Assembly (NCBI GenBank): GCA_016709665.1
Contig: JADJMI010000005.1
Coordinates: forward strand, 62,001 to 126,000
Reading direction: 5' to 3'
Length of the DNA stretch: 64,000 bases
Source: Betaproteobacteria bacterium
GTDB lineage: Bacteria; Pseudomonadota; Gammaproteobacteria; Burkholderiales; Usitatibacteraceae
Below, one piece after another: positions 39,917 to 49,100 of this stretch. Each line of letters starts with the position of its first letter. The stretch's first letter is position 1. A program made the translations under genes and the position numbers. The notes under the pieces were generated by a model that worked only from the letters and a program-made list of their open reading frames with translations, ran no database searches and was not told the DNA's origin.

Positions 39917-40420
39917 ATGGATATGACAATGCCCCACGTACTGATCGAGAACGTCCCCATCCACCAGCTGGAAGTCGGCGCGCATGCCGAGATGGTGCGC
40001 TCCCTCGGGCTGGAGGACATCCAGCTTTTCGCCGCGGTTTCGGGGGACATGAATCCCGCGCACCTGGACCGCGAGTACGCCAAGGACACGCCATTCCAGG
40101 GCGTCATCGCGCACGGGCTGTGGGGCGGCGCCCTCATTTCCGCGGTGCTGGGCACGAAGCTCCCCGGCCCCGGGACCGTCTACCTGGACCAGTCGCTTCA
40201 CTTCTCGCGCCCGGTCCGCCTGGGAGACACCGTCACGGCGTCCGTCACGTGCCGCGCGAAGAACGACGAGACATGCCGCGCGACGTTCGATTGCCTCGTG
40301 GTGAACCAGCGCGGCGAGACGGTGATCCGCGGCGTCGCCGAGGTCCTGGTGCCCGAGAACAAGGTCTGCCGCCCGCGCTCGCCCCTGCCGAAGGTCTCGC
40401 TGGAGGCGCTGGGCCTCTAG
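39917..40420 (+). CDS. MaoC-like (R)-specific enoyl-CoA hydratase family protein, copy 2
   Basis: 167 aa from ATG 39917. Same hot-dog fold and active-site motif as copy 1: FAAVSGDMNPAHLDREYA, then IAHGLWGGALISAVLGTKLP. Both catalytic residues kept. The two copies share the order of all conserved blocks (GPGTxYLxQSLxFxRPVRLGD) but differ at their N- and C-termini. A heterodimer of the two, as in some MaoC systems, is possible. Followed by an inverted repeat and a LarA homologue. Confidence 0.85.
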   Translation: MDMTMPHVLIENVPIHQLEVGAHAEMVRSLGLEDIQLFAAVSGDMNPAHLDREYAKDTPFQGVIAHGLWGGALISAVLGTKLPGPGTVYLDQSLHFSRPVRLGDTVTASVTCRAKNDETCRATFDCLVVNQRGETVIRGVAEVLVPENKVCRPRSPLPKVSLEALGL

Positions 40421-40434
40421 GCCCCGCCCGGCCG

Positions 40435-40459
40435 CCGGCGCCTTTGCATTTGGCGCCGG
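40435..40459. repeat. Inverted repeat between MaoC copy 2 and the LarA homologue
   Basis: CCGGCGCC (40435-40442), loop TTTGCATTT, GGCGCCGG (40452-40459): a perfect 8-bp stem with no T tract after it. It may be a weak terminator, a leader hairpin or an operator; the rest of the 87-nt gap shows nothing clear. Confidence 0.4.
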
Positions 40460-40507
40460 AACGCGGTTTCATGGGCGTCGCCCCAGGACATCGCGAGGAT
40501 CGACCCC

Positions 40508-41812
40508 ATGGACACCCCCCTGGCGCCCGACGACGGCGTCTTCATGCTCTACGGCCGCGAAGGCATCCGCATCCGCATGCCCGCCGGCGTGGAACCCGCG
40601 CTGATCGGCAAGCGCCCGCTGCCCACCTATCCCGATCCGAAAGCCGCCGTCGAGCACGCGCTCTCCCATCCCGTGGGCTCGGCGCCGTTCGAGGTGCTGG
40701 CGCGCGGCAAGAAGACCGCGTGCATCCTCATCTGCGACATCACGCGCCCCGTCCCCAACCACCTCTTCCTGCGGCCGCTCATCGGGCGCCTCCAGTCGGC
40801 CGGCATCGCCCTCGCCGACATCGTCGTTCTCGTCGCCACGGGCCTGCACCGCCCCAACGAGGGCGAGGAACTCGCGGAGGTGGTCGGCGACCCGTGGGTG
40901 ATGGCGAACGTGCGCGTGGAGAACCACTTCGCCCGCGACAGCGCCGCCCACGTCGACCTGGGCTTCACGTCGGTCCGGCGCACGCCGGTCAAGCTCGACC
41001 GCCGCTTCGTGGAGGCGGACATCCGCATCGCGACGGGCCTGGTCGAGCCGCACTTCATGGCCGGCTACTCGGGCGGGCGCAAGGTGATCGCCCCCGGCGT
41101 CGCGCACGAGGACACCATCCGCACCTTCCACAGCGCGCGCTTCATGGAGGACCCCGCGGCCTCCCAGTGCATCCTCGCCGGCAACCCGCTGCACGAGGAG
41201 CAGCTCGAGATCGTGCGCATGCTGGGCGACGTGTACGCCATCAACACGGTCATCGACGAGCACCGCGCCCTCTCGCACGTCAACTGCGGCGAGGTGATCG
41301 CGAGCCACCTCGAGGCGGTGGCCTTCGTCGCGGAAAGCACGCGCGTGCCCATCGGGCGCAAGTTCGGCACGGTGCTCACTTCGTCGGCCGGCTACCCGCT
41401 CGACAAGACCTACTACCAGACCGTGAAATGCATGGTGACGCCCCTCGACATCGTCGCCGAGGGCGGCACCATCATCGTCGTCTCGGCCTGCTCGGAAGGG
41501 ATCGGGTCCGAGGAATACCGGAGCGCCCAGGAGCGCCTCGTCCGCGACGGGCCCGACGCCTTCCTCCAGTCGCTCCTCGCCAAGGATTTCGCCGACATCG
41601 ACGAATGGCAGACGGAAATGCAGCTCAAGTCCACGCGGGCGACGCGCGTGCAGCTCTATACGACGGGCTTGAAAGGCGCCGACCGCGGGATCACCGGCGT
41701 GGAGATGATCGATTCGGTGGAGGAAGCGCTCGCGCAGGCCCTCGCCCGCTCGCCGGGCGGGGGGCTCGCGGTCATTCCCGAAGGGCCGTACGTGGTTCCC
41801 GTGGTGGCGTAG
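40508..41812 (+). CDS. LarA-type nickel-pincer racemase homologue
   Basis: 434 aa, full LarA length. The residues known to matter in lactate racemase are visible: CDITRPVPN (about 76), ATGLHRPN (about 115), GYSGGRKVIAPG with the lysine that carries the nickel-pincer nucleotide (about 186-196), VAHEDTI histidine, SAGYPLDKTYYQTVK lysine (about 296-308) and DEWQ tryptophan (about 364). LarA homologues racemise or epimerise diverse alpha-hydroxyacids. The cofactor-making genes larB, larC and larE are not in the window. Neighbouring MaoC hydratases and an aconitase X operon suggest a hydroxyacid catabolic pathway; the substrate cannot be inferred. Confidence 0.85.
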   Translation: MDTPLAPDDGVFMLYGREGIRIRMPAGVEPALIGKRPLPTYPDPKAAVEHALSHPVGSAPFEVLARGKKTACILICDITRPVPNHLFLRPLIGRLQSAGIALADIVVLVATGLHRPNEGEELAEVVGDPWVMANVRVENHFARDSAAHVDLGFTSVRRTPVKLDRRFVEADIRIATGLVEPHFMAGYSGGRKVIAPGVAHEDTIRTFHSARFMEDPAASQCILAGNPLHEEQLEIVRMLGDVYAINTVIDEHRALSHVNCGEVIASHLEAVAFVAESTRVPIGRKFGTVLTSSAGYPLDKTYYQTVKCMVTPLDIVAEGGTIIVVSACSEGIGSEEYRSAQERLVRDGPDAFLQSLLAKDFADIDEWQTEMQLKSTRATRVQLYTTGLKGADRGITGVEMIDSVEEALAQALARSPGGGLAVIPEGPYVVPVVA

Positions 41813-41844
41813 CGGGGCCGCCCGGGCGCGGGCCCGGCGCCCCA

Positions 41845-41880
41845 ACTTGTATTGACTTGTCTTAGGACAAGTTCCACACT
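41845..41880 (+). promoter_or_regulatory. GntR operator and promoter of the gntR-aconitase X operon
   Basis: ACTTGTC TTAG GACAAGT (41855-41872) is a perfect 7-bp inverted repeat, and an extra half-site ACTTGT lies exactly 10 bp upstream (41845-41850). TTGACT at 41852-41857 could be a -35, with a 17-nt spacer to CACACT (41875-41880) as a weak -10, so the palindrome covers the -35 edge and spacer. The predicted start then lies within a few bases of the gntR ATG at 41889, suggesting leaderless, autorepressed transcription. Confidence 0.65.
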
Positions 41881-41888
41881 GGCGGGCC

Positions 41889-42722
41889 ATGCCGTCCGTC
41901 CGGTCCCCGCGCGCGCGCAGCGCCCCCTCCGCCCCTTCGCCCGTCCTCTACGAGCGGATCGCGGACGACCTCGCCGCGCGCATCCGGTCCCGCGAGCTCG
42001 CGCCGTTCGCGAAGCTTCCCTCCGAGTCCGAGCTCATGGCCGGCTACGGCGTGAGCCGCGTCACCGTCCGCCAGGCGCTGCGCAGGCTCGCCGAGGCGGG
42101 CCTCGTCATCAGCCGGCAGGGCAAGGGCGTCTTCGTGGCCGGGGCGGTCGTGAGCCAGGAGCTCTCGACCTTGCGCGGCTTCTACGACAGCCTCGTGCTC
42201 CAGGGCCACGACCCGAAGGCCACGGTCGTTTCCTTCGAGCATCACCGCCCGAAGTTCTCCGCCGGCGATCTGGCGTCCTTCGAGTACGACGTGTATCGCT
42301 TCCGCCGCCTCTACCGCCTGGGCGACATGCCGATCGCGGTCGCCGACGTGACGCTCCCCGGGGCCGGGCACGAAGTGGCGCGCGAGGACGTGGAGCGCTT
42401 CCCCGTCTACGCGCTCCTGAAGCACGTGGTGAAGCGCGAGGTCGCTCGCGCCAGCGTGCAGGTGCGCGCGCGCGGCGAGGCGGGCATCGCGAAGCTTCTC
42501 AACGTGGCGCCGGGCGCCACCATCCTCCAGATGGAGCGCACGTCGTTCGACCCGAAAGGTCTCGCCGTCGAGACGACGGTGTTTCACATCCCGCCCGAGG
42601 TCTTCGCCTTCCAGCTGGAAGTCTCGGGCCCCCTGCAGATCGCCTCGTCCATCAAGCGCATCGACCCGACCGCGGGATCGCCGCGTCCGAAAACCCGCAA
42701 GCCAGGAGGAAAGCAACGATGA
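41889..42722 (+). CDS. GntR-family (HutC subfamily) transcriptional regulator
   Basis: 277 aa. N-terminal winged helix (about residues 20-85) with LPSESELMAGYGVSRVTVRQ AL as recognition region, and a C-terminal UTRA ligand domain (about 105-250; VYRFRRLYRLGDMPIAVADV, ILQMERTSFDPKG). Expected to repress the downstream genes until a pathway intermediate binds. A palindromic operator overlaps its own promoter. Its stop overlaps the start of the Bug receptor gene (ATGA), so it is the first gene of that operon. Confidence 0.92.
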   Translation: MPSVRSPRARSAPSAPSPVLYERIADDLAARIRSRELAPFAKLPSESELMAGYGVSRVTVRQALRRLAEAGLVISRQGKGVFVAGAVVSQELSTLRGFYDSLVLQGHDPKATVVSFEHHRPKFSAGDLASFEYDVYRFRRLYRLGDMPIAVADVTLPGAGHEVAREDVERFPVYALLKHVVKREVARASVQVRARGEAGIAKLLNVAPGATILQMERTSFDPKGLAVETTVFHIPPEVFAFQLEVSGPLQIASSIKRIDPTAGSPRPKTRKPGGKQR

Positions 42723-43690
42723 CTTCCCGAACCCTTCGCATCTTCGCCGCCGCGACCTCGCTCGTCGCCGGCTTCCTCGCGGTTCCCGCCCACGCGGCCT
42801 TTCCGGAGAAGACGGTCCGGATCGTCGTGCCGTTCGCGCCCGGCGGCGCCACCGACGTGGTGGCCCGCGCGCTCGGCCAGCGTCTCTCGGCGCTGTGGAA
42901 GCAGCAGGTCATCGTCGACAACAAGCCCGGCGCGGGCGGCAACATCGGCGCGGACTTCGTGGCGAAGGCCCCGGCCGACGGCTACACGCTCCTGCTCGCC
43001 TCGCCGGCGGAAGTGGCCATCAATCCGTACCTGTACGCGAAGATGCCCTTCGACCCCGAGAAGGACCTCGTCCCGGTGTCGAAGGCGGCCTCGGCGCCCC
43101 TGGTCCTCGTGGTCCATCCGTCGGTGCCGGCCACGAACCTGGCCGAGCTGGTCACGTACCTGAAGGGACGCAAGGAAGGCACGCCCTACGCATCGGCCGG
43201 AACCGGCGGCCCGCAGCACATGGCGGGCGAGCAGTTCCGCACGCTCACCGGCACCGCGCTCACGCACGTGCCGTACAAGGGAGGCGCCCCGGCCATCACG
43301 GACCTGCTGGGCGGCCAGGTGCAGATGTTCTTCGCGGGCCTTCCGCCGGCGTTGCCGCACATCAAGGCCGGCAAGCTTCGCGCGCTCGCCATCACGACGA
43401 CGACGCCCTCCTCGCTCATCCCCGGCGTGCCGACGGTCGCGAGCGTCCTGCCCGGCTTCGACTTCGAGAACTGGCAGGGCGTCTTCGCGCCGAAGGGAAC
43501 GCCCGAGGCGATCGTGGCGCAGATCGCGCGCGACATGGCCGCGGTGTCCGACAAGGCCCTCGCGGAGCAGCTGGCCTCGCAGGGCGCCGCGCCGGCCCCG
43601 CTCACGCCGGCGGAGTTCGCCGCCTTCGTGCAGAAGGAGCGCCAGAAGTACAGCGTGCTCGTGAAGGCCTCCGGCGCGAAGGTCGACTGA
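42719..43690 (+). CDS. Tripartite tricarboxylate transporter (Bug) substrate-binding protein 1
   Basis: 323 aa, AGGAGG 7 nt upstream. Sec signal (LRIFAAATSLVAGFLAVPAHA), then the Bug family pattern FPEKTVRIVVPFAPGGATDV, VDNKPGAGGNIGADFVAKAP and HVPYKGGAPAITDLLGGQVQ. These periplasmic receptors bind carboxylates; most are encoded without their TctA/TctB membrane partners, as here. Overlaps gntR by 4 nt and is followed immediately by the aconitase X large subunit, so its ligand is probably the substrate of that enzyme. Confidence 0.93.
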   Translation: MTSRTLRIFAAATSLVAGFLAVPAHAAFPEKTVRIVVPFAPGGATDVVARALGQRLSALWKQQVIVDNKPGAGGNIGADFVAKAPADGYTLLLASPAEVAINPYLYAKMPFDPEKDLVPVSKAASAPLVLVVHPSVPATNLAELVTYLKGRKEGTPYASAGTGGPQHMAGEQFRTLTGTALTHVPYKGGAPAITDLLGGQVQMFFAGLPPALPHIKAGKLRALAITTTTPSSLIPGVPTVASVLPGFDFENWQGVFAPKGTPEAIVAQIARDMAAVSDKALAEQLASQGAAPAPLTPAEFAAFVQKERQKYSVLVKASGAKVD

Positions 43691-44956
43691 GTGGGAGCGG
43701 CGGCCGAAAGCGACATGAGGCTGGACGACGAGGAGCAGGCGATGCTGCGCGGCGAGCAGGGGGCCGCCGTGCAGGAGGCGATCGCCTTCCAGGTGGAGGT
43801 CGGGCGCTTCTTCGGGGCGGAATCCTTCGTGCCCATCACGAACGCCCACGTCATGGGCGACATCGAGGTGATGGGCGACGGCGGTTTCGGCTTTCTCGAG
43901 CGCATCGCCGGCGAGGGGGCGAAGTGCCGCGTGGCCACCGACAGCAACGCGCGCTGCATGCACTTCGACGACGTCGCGTGCCTGAAGCCCGACGCGCCCG
44001 AGGAGGCGAAGGAGCGCCGGGTGGTGCAGATCCTGCGCGACATGCGCGTCGCCACCACCGACACGTGCATCAACTACCAGACGGTCTACCAGCCCAAGCG
44101 GGGCGAGCACGTCGCGTGGGGCGACACGGGCACGGTGATCTACGCCAATTCCGTCTTCGGCGCGCGCACGAACTACGAGGGGGGCTTCTCCAGCTTCGCG
44201 GCGGCCCTCACCGGCCGCACGCCCGCCTACGGCTTCCACCTCGACGCGCCGCGGCGCGGCTCGATCGCCGTGCGGCTCGAGGCGACGATGCGCGACGTGG
44301 CCGACTGGGGCGCCGTCGGCCGGATCGTCGGCCACCCCAACCAGGATTACTTCGCCGTGCCCGTCATCGAGGGCGCGAAGGCGATGCCCCTGTCGGACGA
44401 GCTCAAGCACCTGGGTGCCTCGCTCGCGAGCTACGGGTCGATGGCGATGTACCACCTGGTCGGCGTCACGCCCGAGGCGGCGACGGCGGCGGAGGCCTTC
44501 GGCGGCCGCGCGCCCGACTCCCGCGTGACGATCACCGACGCGGACATCGAAGGCGTCTACCGGTCGTACCGCTACGCCGAGGGCGCGAAGAACGTGGTCG
44601 TGTTCTCGGGCCCCCAGCTTTCGCTCTTCGAGATGCAGGACCTCGCCGGCCGCTTCGCCGGCCGGCGCGTGGCCGCGGGCATGCACGTGTTCGTCACCAC
44701 CAACCACGCCATCCACAGCGACTCGGCCCGGCTGGGGTACCTGCGCACGCTCGAGGAGGCCGGCGTCACGGTGCTGCAGGGCGTGTGCTTCTACATCCTG
44801 CAGCGGCTCACCGAGATCCGCGCCGAGAACGGGTGGGTCAACCTCGTCTCCAACTCCGCCAAGCTCGTGAACACCATCACCGCGCACCGGTTCAACACGG
44901 TGCTGCGCCGCACGGCCGACTGCGTGGACATCGCCTGCACGGGGGTGCTGCGATGA
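43691..44956 (+). CDS. Aconitase X catalytic (large) subunit
   Basis: 421 aa from a GTG directly after the receptor stop (TGAGTG); an ATG at 43715 gives the shorter start MRLDDEEQAMLRGEQGAAVQ that is more typical of the family. AcnX motifs: ITNAHVMGDIEVMGDGGFGF, TDTCINYQTV (cysteine expected to hold the iron-sulfur cluster), ANSVFGARTNYEGG, and the C-terminal NLVSNSAKLVN. Known AcnX enzymes dehydrate cis-3-hydroxy-L-proline or mevalonate 5-phosphate. Type with separate large and small chains. Overlaps the small-subunit gene by 4 nt. Confidence 0.9.
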   Translation: MGAAAESDMRLDDEEQAMLRGEQGAAVQEAIAFQVEVGRFFGAESFVPITNAHVMGDIEVMGDGGFGFLERIAGEGAKCRVATDSNARCMHFDDVACLKPDAPEEAKERRVVQILRDMRVATTDTCINYQTVYQPKRGEHVAWGDTGTVIYANSVFGARTNYEGGFSSFAAALTGRTPAYGFHLDAPRRGSIAVRLEATMRDVADWGAVGRIVGHPNQDYFAVPVIEGAKAMPLSDELKHLGASLASYGSMAMYHLVGVTPEAATAAEAFGGRAPDSRVTITDADIEGVYRSYRYAEGAKNVVVFSGPQLSLFEMQDLAGRFAGRRVAAGMHVFVTTNHAIHSDSARLGYLRTLEEAGVTVLQGVCFYILQRLTEIRAENGWVNLVSNSAKLVNTITAHRFNTVLRRTADCVDIACTGVLR

Positions 44957-45357
44957 GCCTCGTCCTGCACGTCGCGCGCGCCTGGGGCCCGGCGGTGGAG
45001 GGCGAGGCCCTCGTCATGAAGGAAGGCTTCAGCCCGCGCTACGACCTGAACCGCGTGACCGGCGTCATCACGCGCATCGGCCACAGCGCCGAGGGCGAAT
45101 CGATCCGGGACCGCATCCTCGTCATCCCCACCACCAAGGGCGGCGTCGCGGGCGGATGGGCGTTCAACGACCTGCGGCACAAGGGCATCGCCCCCCGGGC
45201 GCTCGTCTTCGGCAAGCTCAACCCGGTGATGGTGCAAGGCGCGGTGCTCGCGAAGCTGCCGATCACCGAAGGCTGGACGCGAAACGCGCTCGAAGACATC
45301 CGCACGGGCCAGCGCATCCGCGTGGACCCCGCGGCGAGGACGATCACGATCCTCTGA
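44953..45357 (+). CDS. Aconitase X swivel (small) subunit
   Basis: 134 aa. The swivel domain has LVMKEGFSPRYDLNRVTGVI, the conserved ILVIPTTKGGVAGGWAF and the substrate-side FGKLNPVMVQGAVLAKLPI. It closes over the active site of the large subunit. ATGA overlap with the large-subunit gene implies coupled translation and a 1:1 complex. Last gene of the gntR operon. Confidence 0.9.
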   Translation: MSLVLHVARAWGPAVEGEALVMKEGFSPRYDLNRVTGVITRIGHSAEGESIRDRILVIPTTKGGVAGGWAFNDLRHKGIAPRALVFGKLNPVMVQGAVLAKLPITEGWTRNALEDIRTGQRIRVDPAARTITIL

Positions 45358-45386
45358 GGCGCGACGCGGCATGCTAGATTTCCGGC

Positions 45387-46163
45387 ATGAAGTTCGCCTC
45401 GCTGGTGCGCGATCTCGCGCTCATCCGTGCGCCGGAAAGGCAGGCTGAACTCTCGCGTCTTTCCCACGCCCGGCTCGCGCGCCTGCCGGAAGCGACGATC
45501 GTCACCGTCGTCCGGGGCTGGTTCGAGCTCAAGGCCGACGGGCATTCGGACGCGGACATCCTGCGCGAGATCGAGGGAAGGCGGCAGAAGGAATACGGCG
45601 AGGAATCGCTCCCCGGGGACCTCACCCTCGAGTCCTACGCGCGCTACCGCCTGCGCCTGGAGCATCCGGGGGAGGAAAAGGCGCACGACGCCATCTTCGT
45701 CATGCAGGCCGTGCACCGGGCGAGCCAGGTGATCGGCGGCACCTATCGCGAGGACACGGAAGGCGCGACGGCCCGCGGGGCGCGGCCGGGGGCGATGGCC
45801 GTGCTGGCCTATGCCGTCCTCATCGCGTTGATCCAGGGGGTGTTCGGCCTCGTGGCGGCGTTCGGCTCGCGCGCGACGCCCGTGTCCCCGGCGGCCGCCC
45901 TCCTCGTGGCAGCCGTCGCGTTGCTCCTGCTCCTGGGCGCCATCGGGTATGCGGGCGGCACCGTGTGGGGGCGTCCGGTGCTGCTCGCCGGCTTGTGGGG
46001 CGAACTGGCCGTCCTCGCCGTCGCGGAAGCGAAGGTCGCGATGGGTGCACCCGGGTTTTCAGGCAGCCTGGTGCCGGTCCTGATCCCGGCCGCGGGCGCC
46101 GTCGCCGCGCTGCTCTACCTGCGCCGGCGCCATCGCGAGTTCCACTCGCCCCCGCCGCGCTAG
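45387..46163 (+). CDS. Membrane protein of unknown function
   Basis: 258 aa. The first ~130 residues are soluble and charged (LSRLSHARLARLPEATIVTV, ESYARYRLRLEHPGEEKAHD), followed by four hydrophobic segments (about 138-160, 170-192, 196-215, 222-243) and a basic tail. I recognise no family. Its TAG stop overlaps the stop of the convergent GGDEF/EAL gene (shared CTAG). Codon use matches the neighbours. Confidence 0.7.
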   Translation: MKFASLVRDLALIRAPERQAELSRLSHARLARLPEATIVTVVRGWFELKADGHSDADILREIEGRRQKEYGEESLPGDLTLESYARYRLRLEHPGEEKAHDAIFVMQAVHRASQVIGGTYREDTEGATARGARPGAMAVLAYAVLIALIQGVFGLVAAFGSRATPVSPAAALLVAAVALLLLLGAIGYAGGTVWGRPVLLAGLWGELAVLAVAEAKVAMGAPGFSGSLVPVLIPAAGAVAALLYLRRRHREFHSPPPR

Positions 46164-49100
46164 ATCGCCGCCGGCTCCAGCGGCAGGCCCGCCTCGACCA
46201 GCCGCGCGAAGGCATCCCGCGTCACGGGCCGGCTGAAGAGGAACCCCTGCACCTCGTCGCAGCCCAGCTCGCGCAGCACGGCCAGCTGGGCGAGCGTCTC
46301 CACGCCCTCGGCGATGGTCTTGAGGCCCAGTTCGCGCGAGAGCGCGATCACCGCCTTCACGATCGCGCGGTCCTCGCCGACGGTGCCCACGCCGCGCACG
46401 AAGGAGCCGTCGATCTTGAGCACGCCGACGGGCATCTGCTTGAGGTAGGCGAGCGACGAGTAGCCCGTGCCGAAGTCGTCGATGGCGAGCGTGAGGCCCA
46501 TGGCGGCCAGCCGGTTCATCGTGTCGATGGCCTCGTGCGGTTGCTCCATGAGCGCGCTCTCGGTGAGTTCGAGCTCCAGCCTCGCGGGCGTGAGGCCGCT
46601 CGCGCCGAGGGCCTCCTCGACCGTGCGGATGAGCGCCTCGCTCTCCCGGAACTGCCGCGCCGACACGTTGACCGATACGCGCCAGGCCTTGTCCGGGGAA
46701 TCCGCCGCCACCCGGCAGGCCTCGCGCATCATCCAGCGGCCGATGGGCACGATGAGGCCCGTCTCCTCGGCCAGGTGGATGAAGTGCGAGGTGGGAACGA
46801 GCCCGCGTTCCGGGTGCCGCCAGCGCAGCAGCGCCTCCGCGCCGGCGATGCGGCCGGTGGCGAGGCTCACCTGCGGCTGCAGGTCGAGGTCGAACTCCTC
46901 CTGCTCCACCGCGCGGCGCAGCTGGTTCTCGAGGGACAGGTAGGCGTCCACCTTCGCGTTCATGTCGGAGGTGAAGAAGCGGTAGCCGTCGCCTTGCGCC
47001 TTGGCCTGGTGCAGGGCGATGTCGGCATTGCGGTTGAGCTGGTCGATGTCCGTGCCGTCCTGCGGGTAGAGGGCGACGCCGATGCTGCACGTGGCGAAAA
47101 GCTCGTGGCCGCGCGCGTTGATGGGCCGCCGGAGCGCCTGCGCGAGCTGCTCGACGATGTGCGCCGCGCCGTGGGTGTCCTGCACGCCGCTCACCAGGAC
47201 GGCGAACTCGTCGCCCTCCAGGCGCGCGACCGTGTCCTCCTTGCGCACGATGTGCGAGACGCGCTCGCCCACGGTGCGGATGAGCGCGTCGCCCACCGCG
47301 TGCCCGAGGCTGTCGTTCACGTTCTTCAGGCGGTCGACGTCCAGGTAGAGGAGCGCGATCGAGCCGCCCTTGCCCTGCGCCGCCGCTACCGCGAGGCCGA
47401 AGCGGTCCATGAAGAGCCGCCGGTTGGGCAGGCCCGTGAGCGTGTCGTAGTACGCGAGGCGCCGGATGGTGGATTCGGCGTGCTTGCGGCTGCCGATGTC
47501 CTCCATCACCGAGACGAAGTGCGTGATCTCCTCGCGCTCGTTGCGGATGGAGGAGACCGACTGCAGGCACCAGAAGAACGCGCCGTCCTTGCGCCGGTTG
47601 TGGAACTCGCCCATCCACGGGCGGCCCGTCTTGAGGGCTTCCCACATCTCGGCGTACACCTCGGGCGGCTGCTCGCCGCTCTTGAGGAACCGGGGGTTGC
47701 GCCCCGCCACTTCCTCGGCCTCGTAGCCGGTGATCTCGCAGAACTTGGGGTTCACGTACTCGATGCGGCCCGACACGTCGGTGATCATCACGGCGTTGGC
47801 CGTCTGCTCGACCACGCGCGAGAGCTTGCGGATGCGCTCCTCGCTGCTCACGCGGTGGGTCACGTCGCGGTCGATGCCGCGGTAGCCCTTGAAGGCGCCG
47901 GCGATGTCGAAGATGGGGATGCCGCTCGTCTCGAGCACGACCGCGCGGCCGTCCTTGTGGCGGTTCGTGTTGACCAGCATCGCAAAGGGCTCGTGGCCGG
48001 CGGCGATGGCGCCGAAGGCCTGGCGCACGCGATCGGCCTCGGCGGGCGGCATGAGGTCGAAGGGCGTGCGGCCCAGGACCTCCTGCGGCTCGTAGCCCAG
48101 AAGGTCGCGGATCTTCGGGCTCACGTAGGTGTACTCGGCCGCCTCGTTCACCTCCCACACCCAGTCGCTCGTCGCCTCCACGAGGTTGCGGAAGCGCTCG
48201 TTGCTCGCGGCGAGCTCCTCCTGCGTCTGCGTGTGCTGGCGGATCTCGCGCTCGAGCAGCACGTTGGTGCCCTCGAGCAGCATGAGGGCGTTGCCGATCT
48301 CCGTGGTGCGCGCGGCCACGGTGAGCTCGAGCACTTCCGGCTGGCGCGCGATGACCCACGCGAGCGCGGCGGCCGCCAGCGCGAGGGCGAGCACGAGCCC
48401 CGCGGATCCCGCGATCCGGGTGGCGTCGGTCCAGCCCGCCCTCGGCGCGATGCTGAGCGACCAGCGCCCGTTGGGCACGTCGAACTCGTGGCTCACCGCC
48501 TTCGCGAGGGGCTCGCCGCGGGTCGAATCCGCGAACACGTGCCGGTTCCTGGTGTCGGGGTGCTCGCGCCAGAGCTCGTAGTCGAAGCCTTCCTTCGCCA
48601 GGCCGGGCAGCCGGCTCGCGGCGAGCAGGTCGTCGATGCGCAGGATCGCCGTCGCGAAACCCCAGAACCGCTCGGGCGGGCCGGACTCGAAGATCGGCAG
48701 GCGGCCCACGACGGCCGTGCCGCCCTGCATGAGCTCGAAGGGGCCGGCCACGGTGAGGCGGCGCTTCTGCACGGCGAGAAAGGCCTCCTTGTGCCGCTTG
48801 GGATCGGCGAGCAGGTCGTGGCCGATGGCGCGCTCGTTGCCCGCGATGGGCACGCTCTGGCGCACCACGCCGCCGGGGGCGAGCTGCAGCGCGCTCACGC
48901 CGGGATAGCGCGTGAGCAGGTCGCGCGCGATGGCCTCGAAGTTCGGCGGCGCCCCGCCGGCCTGGTGGACGATCGCCGCGAGCGCGTCGGTGGCCGAGAC
49001 GGCGCGATAGAGCTCCTGCTGGAGCGTGCCGGCGTGGCTCGCGGCGATGCCCGTGGCCACGCGCTGGCGTTCGGAGACGTGTTCCTTCTCGACCACGGTC

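Noticed and set aside
42584..44887. Open frame of 767 codons opposite the receptor and aconitase X genes
   Set aside because: Composition artefact of the complementary strand; the plus-strand genes have family motifs.
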